Assembly: GCF_003385555.1 (NCBI RefSeq)
Contig: NZ_QOHR01000008.1
Location: 24,221 to 88,220 of the forward strand
Direction: 5' to 3'
From: Rhodosalinus sediminis
GTDB lineage: Bacteria > Pseudomonadota > Alphaproteobacteria > Rhodobacterales > Rhodobacteraceae
DNA length: 64,000 nucleotides
The notes below the pieces were generated by a model. That model searched no databases. It had not been told where the DNA came from and saw nothing but the letters and a program-made list of their open reading frames with translations. The position numbers and the translations under genes were made by a program. Below are positions 43,357 to 50,920 of the stretch, in pieces (position 1 is the stretch's first letter; the number at the start of each line of letters is the position of its first letter).

Positions 43357-44805
43357 ATGTTCGATCTGCGCCCCGTCGGATACGTCATCGGCCTTCTCGT
43401 GGTCACGCTGGGCGCGGCGATGCTGGTGCCGCTCGCGGTCGACGTCTGGGCGGGCAACGGGCACTGGCCGGTCTTCGCGCAGAGCGCGATCGTCACCGCG
43501 CTCGCCGGGGGGCTGATCGCGCTCGCCTGCGCCAACGGCGCCGGGGCGGGGCTCTCGCTGCAGCAGACCTTCCTGCTGACCACCGGCGTCTGGCTGGTGC
43601 TGCCGGCCTTCGGCGCGCTGCCCTTCGTCTTCGGCGTGACGGAGGCGCGCGCGGTCGACGCCATGTTCGAGGCGATGTCGGGGCTGACGACGACCGGCTC
43701 CACGGTGCTCTCGGGGCTCGACACGCTGCCCGCCGGGCTGCTGATGTGGCGCGGGCTCCTGCAATGGCTCGGCGGAATCGGCATCATCGTCGTGGCGATG
43801 GTGTTCCTGCCCGAACTCCGCGTGGGCGGCATGCAGATCTTCCGCGCCGAGGCCTTCGACACCATGGGCAAGATCCTGCCCCGCGCCGCAGAGATCGCGA
43901 CGCGCATCTCCTCGATCTACGTCGGGCTCACCGGGCTCTGCGCGCTCGCCTACCTCGGCGCGGGGATGACGCCCTTCGACGCGGTCGTGCATTCCATGAC
44001 CACAATCGCCACCGGCGGTTTCGCCAATTCCGACGCCTCCTTCTCGGCCTTCGGCCCGGCGGTGCAGTACTGGGCGGCGCTCTTCATGCTGCTCGCCGCG
44101 CTCCCCTTCGTGCGCTTCGTGCAGTTCACCGCCGGCACCGCGCGGCCGCTCCTGCGCGACAGCCAGGTGCACGGGTTTCTCGGCGTCGCCGGGGTGGTGG
44201 TTCTCCTGCTGACGGCGGCGCAGGTGGTGCGGGAGGGCGCGCTCGCCGAGGAGACGGTGCGCGGCGCACTCTTCAACGCGGTCTCGATCCTGACGGGGAC
44301 GGGCTACGCGAGCGCGGACTACATGCAGTGGGGCGCCTTCGCGGCGCTGGTCCTCTTCTTCGCGGGGCTGATCGGGGGCTGCGCCGGCTCGACCTCCTGT
44401 TCGATCAAGATCTTCCGCTATCAGCTGCTGCTCGCCTCGATCCGGGCGCGGCTCGCGCGGATCAACGCGCCGCACGGCGTGTTCGAGCCGCGCTATCAGG
44501 GCCGCCCGGTGAGCGAGGAGGTGATGAACTCCGTCATCGCCTTCTTCGTGTTCTTCGTCGTGACGCTCGGCGTGCTCTCCGTGGCGCTCAGCATGACGGG
44601 TCTCGACTTCGTCACCTCCGTCTCGGGCGCGGCGACGGCGCTGGCCAACGTCGGCCCCGGCCTCGGCGGGGAGATCGGGCCGACGGAGACCTTCGCCGGG
44701 CTCAACGACGCGGCGAAGTGGATGCTGGTCTTCGCGATGCTCCTCGGGCGGCTGGAGCTTCTGGCGGTCTACGCGATCTTCACGGTCACCTTCTGGCGCG
44801 CCTGA
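43357..44805 (+). CDS. trkH: Trk potassium uptake system membrane protein
   Basis: 482-aa potassium-conducting subunit. Four selectivity-filter-like loops are seen: SGLTTTGSTVL, TTIATGGFAN, ILTGTGYASAD and ALANVGPGLGG. Pore helices and ten or so membrane segments span the protein. It needs a cytoplasmic TrkA regulator, which is not in this window. Divergent from the VOC gene. Confidence 0.96.
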   Translation: MFDLRPVGYVIGLLVVTLGAAMLVPLAVDVWAGNGHWPVFAQSAIVTALAGGLIALACANGAGAGLSLQQTFLLTTGVWLVLPAFGALPFVFGVTEARAVDAMFEAMSGLTTTGSTVLSGLDTLPAGLLMWRGLLQWLGGIGIIVVAMVFLPELRVGGMQIFRAEAFDTMGKILPRAAEIATRISSIYVGLTGLCALAYLGAGMTPFDAVVHSMTTIATGGFANSDASFSAFGPAVQYWAALFMLLAALPFVRFVQFTAGTARPLLRDSQVHGFLGVAGVVVLLLTAAQVVREGALAEETVRGALFNAVSILTGTGYASADYMQWGAFAALVLFFAGLIGGCAGSTSCSIKIFRYQLLLASIRARLARINAPHGVFEPRYQGRPVSEEVMNSVIAFFVFFVVTLGVLSVALSMTGLDFVTSVSGAATALANVGPGLGGEIGPTETFAGLNDAAKWMLVFAMLLGRLELLAVYAIFTVTFWRA

Positions 44806-45082
44806 GGGGTGGCCGGGACTGTCGCGCGGCGCAAGATCGTGACCGCGCTGATCCCGGTCGCGCCCCTGTTCCGGCGCGCCTCGCGGGCAGCGCGCCACGC
44901 CCCGTCGCCGCTCGCGGCGCGGCGAAGGCGGCGGCGCGTCCGGTTCCGTCGGCGCAGGTGGCCGCCGGGCGCGACGCTTGCGCGGCGTCGGGCCGGAGGA
45001 CATCGGGGCGCGGCGGACGCCGGACGGCGGGGCGACGTGCCGCCGGCGCGGCGCGCGACCTCGCCGACAGGCCGCGCCCGCG
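44806..45082. other. 277-bp GC-rich gap after trkH; nothing recognised
   Basis: Between convergent trkH and the SPOR/pseudo-protease gene. Short inverted words (GGCGACG, GCCGGAC) but no terminator-like stem with a tail and no protein-like frame. Confidence 0.4.
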
Positions 45083-46831
45083 TTAGTCCCAGCAGGCGAC
45101 CCGCACGGTGAGCGCCTCGGCGCGCCGCGTGAGGTCCTCGGCGGCGAGCGCCGCGCCACCGCCGCCGCGCCGCGCCTCGATCCCGGCCCCGGCCAGCAGA
45201 TCGCGAAGCGCGCCCGCGTCGGCGGAGAAGCGCACCGTCTCGGGCGGGCGGCGCGCGCCGTCGTCACGCGGCAACAGAAGGCCCACCACCGCACCGGCGG
45301 CGTCGAAGACCGGCCCGCCGGTATCGCCGGGGCGCACGTCGAGCGTCAGGCGGTCGCGCGTCGCCGCGCCGTCGAGGTCGGTCTCCGCCTCGAAGCGGCC
45401 GAAGGTGAGCGTCGGCGCCGGAAGCTGGCCGCCGTAGGAATAGCCCGCCACGGCGATCTCGGCCGTGCGGCGCGGCGGCGTCGCGGCGAAGGCGGCCACG
45501 CCCTGCGGCGCGAGCCGCGTCTCCGGGCGCAGCACCGCGGCGCCGAGCGCGGCGTCGCGGGCGACGACCCGCGCCTCGATGTCGCCGTCGAGGGTGACGC
45601 GCGCGCAGCCCTCCACGGCCTCCGCGCTCGTGAGCACCGCGCCCTCGGCGTCCACGAAGAAGCCCGAGCGCGCCCGCACCGGCCGGCGCACCGCGAGCCC
45701 GGCGACCAGATCGACGCCCGACGGCGCCTCCGCCGCTTCGGGGGCGAGCGTGCCGGGCAGGCGGGCGAAGCTGTCGCGCATCTCCTCCAGAAGGCGGGTG
45801 CGCCGCGCCTCGTCGCCCGCGGGCCAGACGAGGGTGAAGCCCTTGATCGCGCCGTCCACGAGCGCCGCCTCGGTGACCGAGACGATCTCGCCGTCCCGCC
45901 CCTCGATGGAGAAACGGCGGCCGTCGCGCTCCCGCGGGCCGTCGAGCGGCACGATCTCCAGCGTCTGCATGATCTCGTAAAGCCCGGCGAGGCGCCCGCG
46001 GTCGCCCTCCTGGCTGATGAGAAGGACCCGCGCGCCGGGCACCTCGCCCGTGCTCTCGTAATGCGCGAAGGGGTAGTCGTAGCGCTCGAAGGCCACCGCG
46101 CCCCGGGGCAGCGCGATCCGAATGCCGGCGCGGTCGTCGGTGACGGTCTCCAGCGCGAGCCCCTCGAGCACCGCGTTGTAGTCGGCGAGCAGCGCGGCGC
46201 GCTGGCGCGTGGTGAGCACGCCGGTCGGGTCGAAGCCCCGGTCGCGCTGCCAGCCGGCCATCGCGCCGCGCGTGCCCGGCCCGAAGGCCGCGTCGATCGC
46301 GCCGCGGTAGTAGCCCGCCCAGCGCAGCGCCTCCTGCAGCGTCTCGCGCTCCGCGCGCGTGAGCCGCCCCTCGCTGCGGCGCGCCTCGGGCAGCGTCTCT
46401 TCGGGCAGCGTCTCCTCAGGCAGGGTCTCCTCGACCGTCTCGCCAACGTCGCGCCCCTCTGCCCCGAGGTCGCGGTCGAGGTCGACCGGCGCCCCGGAAA
46501 GCGCCGCCGCCCCGATCGGCCAGAACTGGCGCTCGTAGTCCGAGGCGCGCGCGATGTAGCTGTCGCGCGGGATCTCCGCCGCGGCGCGGTAGCGCGCCAG
46601 AACGTCCTCGGCCGTCTCGCGCGTGTAAGGGCCGAGCGTGACGGCGTACCAGCCGCCCCCGAGCGCGAAGCCCGCGACGTCCGGCAGCCGCCGGGCGAAG
46701 AGCCGCGCGCGCTCTTCCGCCTCGGCGAGCGTCGGATGCGCCTCGATCTGGACCCAGGCCGTCTCCTGCGCGCGGAGCGGGCCGGCGAGCACGGTGAGCG
46801 CCAGAAGAAGAAGGCCGATGATGTGCCACAT
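45083..46831 (-). CDS. SPOR and peptidoglycan-binding protein with degenerate trypsin-like domain
   Basis: 582-aa exported protein. Signal peptide (1-21, LLLALTVLAGPLRAQ), a SPOR-like domain (about 25-88), a spacer with the pentapeptide EETLP repeated (about 128-150), a PG_binding_1 domain (about 155-215, LQEALRWAGYYRGAIDAAFG), a middle region (220-380) and a C-terminal trypsin-fold domain (about 385-540). In the latter the usual TNAHxV histidine site reads LTSAEAVEGC and the GDSGGP serine site reads GDTGGPVFD. Two catalytic residues thus appear replaced, so it is probably a wall-bound pseudoprotease or a scaffold. Confidence 0.85.
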   Translation of the reverse strand: MWHIIGLLLLALTVLAGPLRAQETAWVQIEAHPTLAEAEERARLFARRLPDVAGFALGGGWYAVTLGPYTRETAEDVLARYRAAAEIPRDSYIARASDYERQFWPIGAAALSGAPVDLDRDLGAEGRDVGETVEETLPEETLPEETLPEARRSEGRLTRAERETLQEALRWAGYYRGAIDAAFGPGTRGAMAGWQRDRGFDPTGVLTTRQRAALLADYNAVLEGLALETVTDDRAGIRIALPRGAVAFERYDYPFAHYESTGEVPGARVLLISQEGDRGRLAGLYEIMQTLEIVPLDGPRERDGRRFSIEGRDGEIVSVTEAALVDGAIKGFTLVWPAGDEARRTRLLEEMRDSFARLPGTLAPEAAEAPSGVDLVAGLAVRRPVRARSGFFVDAEGAVLTSAEAVEGCARVTLDGDIEARVVARDAALGAAVLRPETRLAPQGVAAFAATPPRRTAEIAVAGYSYGGQLPAPTLTFGRFEAETDLDGAATRDRLTLDVRPGDTGGPVFDAAGAVVGLLLPRDDGARRPPETVRFSADAGALRDLLAGAGIEARRGGGGAALAAEDLTRRAEALTVRVACWD

Positions 46832-47000
46832 GTGTCCTGCCTGCGTTGTCCTTGCCCTGCGTCAGCCGCATCTATACCCCACGCGGGCGGCGGCGCACCC
46901 TCGAATCCGCGGTCGCCCGCCGTCGATTGACCCTGCGCGGCGCGCAGCCTAGGAAAGCCGCGCCGGGCTTGAGCGCGGCGCAGCGTGAGGGGCGAGAGCC

Positions 47001-47939
47001 ATGGCGGACGAGCGGCCGCGGAGCTTTCAGGAGGTCTGGCAGCGGCTTCAGGACTACTGGGCGCGGCAGGGCTGCGCCGTGCTGCAGCCCTACGACATGG
47101 AGGTCGGCGCGGGCACCTTCCACCCGGCGACCACCCTGCGCGCGCTCGGATCGAAGCCCTGGGCGGCGGCCTACGTGCAGCCCTCGCGCCGGCCGACGGA
47201 CGGGCGCTACGGCGACAACCCGAACCGCCTGCAGCACTACTACCAGTTCCAGGTGCTCATAAAGCCCTCGCCGCCCGAGCTGCAGGAGCTCTACCTCGGC
47301 TCGCTCGAGGCCATCGGCATCGACATGCACCTCCACGACATCCGCTTCGTCGAGGACGACTGGGAAAGCCCGACGCTGGGGGCCTGGGGCCTCGGCTGGG
47401 AGGTCTGGTGCGACGGGATGGAGGTGAGCCAGTTCACCTATTTCCAGCAGGTGGGCGGGCACGACTGCCACCCCGTCTCGGGCGAGCTGACCTACGGGCT
47501 CGAGCGGCTGGCGATGTATGTCCTCGGCATCGATCACGTGATGGAGATGCCCTACAACGACCCCGCCGCGGCCATTCCGCTCGCCTACGGCGACGTCTTC
47601 CGCCAGACGGAGGAGGAGTTCTCGCGCTTCAACTTCGACGTGGCTGAGACGGAGATCCTCTTCCGCCACTTCGAGGACGCCGAGCGCGAGTGCGAGGCGA
47701 TCCTCGCCCATCCGGCCGAGGACCCGAAGACCGGGCGGCGCATCGTCATGGCGCACCCGGCCTACGACCAGTGCATCAAGGCGAGCCACCTCTTCAACCT
47801 GCTCGACGCGCGCGGCGTGATCTCGCCCACCGAGCGGCAGGCCTACATCGGCCGCGTGCGGACGCTGGCGAAGAAATGCGCCGACGCCTTCGTGGCGACC
47901 GAGGCGGGCGGCTGGACCGCCGCGGCGGAGGCCTCCTGA
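47001..47939 (+). CDS. glyQ: Glycyl-tRNA synthetase alpha subunit
   Basis: 312-aa catalytic subunit of the bacterial alpha2beta2 GlyRS. Motifs: [53 protein letters not shown] and [18 protein letters not shown] are diagnostic. GTGAGGGGCGAGAGCC precedes the ATG. glyS follows after a DUF6446-type gene. Confidence 0.98.
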   Translation: MADERPRSFQEVWQRLQDYWARQGCAVLQPYDMEVGAGTFHPATTLRALGSKPWAAAYVQPSRRPTDGRYGDNPNRLQHYYQFQVLIKPSPPELQELYLGSLEAIGIDMHLHDIRFVEDDWESPTLGAWGLGWEVWCDGMEVSQFTYFQQVGGHDCHPVSGELTYGLERLAMYVLGIDHVMEMPYNDPAAAIPLAYGDVFRQTEEEFSRFNFDVAETEILFRHFEDAERECEAILAHPAEDPKTGRRIVMAHPAYDQCIKASHLFNLLDARGVISPTERQAYIGRVRTLAKKCADAFVATEAGGWTAAAEAS

Positions 47940-47982
47940 ATGCCCCGACGCGCGCGCCGCGCCCGGCCCGGGGGCGCCTGAG

Positions 47983-48507
47983 ATGTCCGGACGCCTGATC
48001 GGCCTCTTCCTGCTCGCCGTCGCGGTGATCGGCGGCGTGGGGATCTGGTATCTCCAGATCCACGCCTTCTACGAGGAGGTGCCGCCCTCCGGCCCGCGCG
48101 ACGTCGTGCTCACCCCGCAGGGCGGCGGCGCGCCGGAGCCGGTCGCGCACGACGACTTCCGCGCCATCGACTCGGCGAGCTCGCCGATCCGCTACCGCGC
48201 CTGCTTCACCGTCGAGGCCGAGCGCGCGGCGCTCGCCGAGGCCTACGTGACGCTCGACGACGCGGTGCCCCTCGTCGCGCCCGGCTGGTTCGACTGCTTC
48301 GACGCCGACGCGATCGGCGCCGCGCTGGAGGCGGGCCGCGCCACCGCCTTCATGAGCGTCGCGCAGCTCGAATACGGCATCGACCGCGTGGTCGCCGTCT
48401 TCGAGGACGGCCGCGGCGTCGCCTGGAACCGCATCAACGACTGCGGCGCGGCCTTCTTCGACGGCGACCCGGTGCCGCCGGGCTGCCCGCCGCCGCCCGA
48501 GACCTGA
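47983..48507 (+). CDS. DUF6446-family protein between glyQ and glyS
   Basis: 174-aa protein with an N-terminal membrane anchor (residues 4-24, LIGLFLLAVAVIGGVGIWYL) and a small periplasmic domain with three or four cysteines (RACF, WFDCFDA, NDCGAAFF, PPGCPP). It matches the DUF6446 family that I recall as restricted to Rhodobacteraceae and sitting in this position. The function is unknown; placement in the glyQS operon may be only conserved synteny. Confidence 0.8.
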   Translation: MSGRLIGLFLLAVAVIGGVGIWYLQIHAFYEEVPPSGPRDVVLTPQGGGAPEPVAHDDFRAIDSASSPIRYRACFTVEAERAALAEAYVTLDDAVPLVAPGWFDCFDADAIGAALEAGRATAFMSVAQLEYGIDRVVAVFEDGRGVAWNRINDCGAAFFDGDPVPPGCPPPPET

Positions 48508-48516
48508 GGAGAGACG

Positions 48517-50781
48517 ATGCCCGACCTCCTGATCGAACTCTTCTCCGAGGAGATCCCCGCCCGCATGCAGCCGCGCGCCGCCGCCGATCTCAAGGCGCGG
48601 ATGACCGACGCGCTGGTGGAGGCGGGGCTGACCTATGCCGGGGCCGAGGCCTTCGTGACGCCGCGCCGCCTGACGCTCACTGTCGAGGGCCTGTCGCCCC
48701 GCTCGGCCGAGACGCGCGAGCGCCGCCGCGGCCCGCGCGTAGACGCGCCCGAAAAGGCGGTGCAGGGCTTTCTGCGCGCCACCGGCCTCTCGCTCTCGGA
48801 TCTCTCGATCGAGGAGGACAAGAAGGGCCGCGTCTACGTGGCCGAGGTGGTCACCCCCGGCCGCGACGCCGCCGAGATCGTCGCCGAGACGCTCGAGGAG
48901 GTGATCCGCCGCTTCCCCTGGCCGAAGTCGATGCGCTGGGGCGCGGGGAGCCTGCGCTGGGTGCGTCCGCTCAAGTCGATCCTCTGCCTCCTGTCGGACG
49001 AGGCGGGCGCGGAGGTCGTGCCGCTCGAGGTGGACGGCCTGCGCGCGGGCGACGTGACGCGGGGCCACCGCTTCCTCGCGCCGGAGCCGTTTTCCGTCAC
49101 CGGCTTCGAGGATTACGAGGCGAAGCTCAAGCGCGCGCATGTCCTCCTGCGCCCCGAGGAGCGCGCCGAGCGCATCCGCCACGAGGCCGCCAACCTCGCC
49201 TTCGCCGCCGGGCGCGAGGTGGTCGAGGACGAGGGTCTCCTGCGCGAGGTCGCGGGCCTCGTCGAGTGGCCCGTGCCGCTCATGGGCGAGATCGGGACCG
49301 AGTTCCTAGACCTGCCGCCCGAGGTGCTGCGCACCTCGATGAAGGAACACCAGAAGTTCTTCTCGCTCCGCGAGCCGGGGACCGGTCGGATCACCCATTT
49401 CCTCACCGTCGCCAACATCGAGGCGCCCGACGGCGGCGCTGCGATCCTCGCCGGCAACCGCAAGGTGCTCGCCGCGCGGCTCTCGGACGCGAAGTTCTTC
49501 TGGGAAAGCGACCTGCGCGTGGCGCGGGAGGCCGCGATGCAGCCGTGGCGCGACCGGCTGGAGACGGTGACCTTCCACAACAGGCTGGGCAGTCAGGGCG
49601 ACCGGGTGCGCCGCATCGCCGCGCTGGCGCGCGAGATCGCGCCGAAGGTGGGCGCCGATGCGGATTTGGCCGAAGAGGCGGCGCGCGTGGCCAAGGCCGA
49701 CCTCACCTCGGAAATGGTCTACGAGTTCCCCGAGCTTCAGGGCCGCATGGGCCGGCTCTACGCCGAGGCGGCCGGGATGCGCGACGAGGTCGCGGCCGCG
49801 GCCGAGGAGCACTACGCCCCCCTCGGCCCCGAGGACGGCGTGCCCGAGGCGCCGGTCTCCGTCGCCGTGGCGCTCGCCGACAAGCTCGACATGCTCACAG
49901 GTTTCTGGGCGATCGACGAGAAACCCACCGGCTCCCGCGACCCCTTCGCGCTGCGCCGGGCTGCCTTGGGTGTGATCCGGGTGGTGCTGGCGAACGGGCT
50001 GCGCCTCGATCTGGACACATGGATCGACACGGGGCTCCTGCGCCACAAGATCGAGCTCCACCGCGCCGAGGCCGGCGACGGGGAGATCGACGCCCTCGAG
50101 GACGTGCTCGACGAGGTCGCCCGGCGCGGCGTCTTCGGCGCGGCCTGGTGCGCGGTGCTCGACGCCCGGCGGGACGAGGGGCGCGACGGGGGGCGCCCGG
50201 TGCCCGAGGACGCGCCGGTGCTGCGGGCCGTGGGCGATCTGGTCCCCGATCTCTCCACCGATCTCCTCGCCTTCCTGCACGACCGGCTGAAGGTCCACCT
50301 GCGCGCGGAGGGGCTGCGCCACGACGTGATCGACGCGGTGCTCGCCATGCCGGGTTCGGACGACCTGACGCTGGTGGTGGCGCGGGCGCGGGCGCTGGGC
50401 GCGGTGCTCGCCACCGAGGAGGGCGAGAACCTCGTGCAGGGCTTCAAGCGCGCCAACAACATCCTGACCCAGGCCGAGGAGGCCGACGGCGTGGAATATT
50501 CCTTCGGCGCCGACCTGCGCCACGCCGTGGCCGAGGAGGAGCGCGCGCTCTTCGCCGCGCTCGACACGGCGGACGCCGAGATCGCCCCGGCGCTGGAGGC
50601 GGAGGATTTCGCCCGCGCCATGGCCGCGATGGCCGCGCTGCGCGGGCCGGTGGACGCCTTCTTCGAGGCGGTGCAGGTCAACGATCCCAACCCGATCCTG
50701 CGGCGCAACCGGCTGAACCTCCTGTCGCGCATCCGCGACACCTGCCTTCAGGTGGCCGACCTGCGCCGCATCGAGGGCTGA
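48517..50781 (+). CDS. glyS: Glycyl-tRNA synthetase beta subunit
   Basis: 754-aa beta subunit of GlyRS, responsible for tRNA recognition. Starts MPDLLIELFSEEIPARMQPR (two alanines follow), with YAGAEAFVTPRRLTL, GHRFLAPEPF and TSMKEHQKFFSL; HD-like domain with ADLTSEMVYEFPELQG; C-terminal anticodon-binding-like part with RNRLNLLSRI. GGAGAGACG precedes the ATG by a short gap. About 65 aa longer than the E. coli protein. Confidence 0.97.
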   Translation: MPDLLIELFSEEIPARMQPRAAADLKARMTDALVEAGLTYAGAEAFVTPRRLTLTVEGLSPRSAETRERRRGPRVDAPEKAVQGFLRATGLSLSDLSIEEDKKGRVYVAEVVTPGRDAAEIVAETLEEVIRRFPWPKSMRWGAGSLRWVRPLKSILCLLSDEAGAEVVPLEVDGLRAGDVTRGHRFLAPEPFSVTGFEDYEAKLKRAHVLLRPEERAERIRHEAANLAFAAGREVVEDEGLLREVAGLVEWPVPLMGEIGTEFLDLPPEVLRTSMKEHQKFFSLREPGTGRITHFLTVANIEAPDGGAAILAGNRKVLAARLSDAKFFWESDLRVAREAAMQPWRDRLETVTFHNRLGSQGDRVRRIAALAREIAPKVGADADLAEEAARVAKADLTSEMVYEFPELQGRMGRLYAEAAGMRDEVAAAAEEHYAPLGPEDGVPEAPVSVAVALADKLDMLTGFWAIDEKPTGSRDPFALRRAALGVIRVVLANGLRLDLDTWIDTGLLRHKIELHRAEAGDGEIDALEDVLDEVARRGVFGAAWCAVLDARRDEGRDGGRPVPEDAPVLRAVGDLVPDLSTDLLAFLHDRLKVHLRAEGLRHDVIDAVLAMPGSDDLTLVVARARALGAVLATEEGENLVQGFKRANNILTQAEEADGVEYSFGADLRHAVAEEERALFAALDTADAEIAPALEAEDFARAMAAMAALRGPVDAFFEAVQVNDPNPILRRNRLNLLSRIRDTCLQVADLRRIEG

Positions 50782-50920
50782 GCGCGCCCCGCTCATCGCG
50801 CCCCGCCGGGCGCTCATCGCGCCCGAGCGACGACGCCCGCGAGGGCGGAGGAGCGACGACGCGCCCCCTTGCCAGACCGGGCGCGCGGCGTATGCTGCGC
50901 GTGCTGAACGAGGTGCCGCA

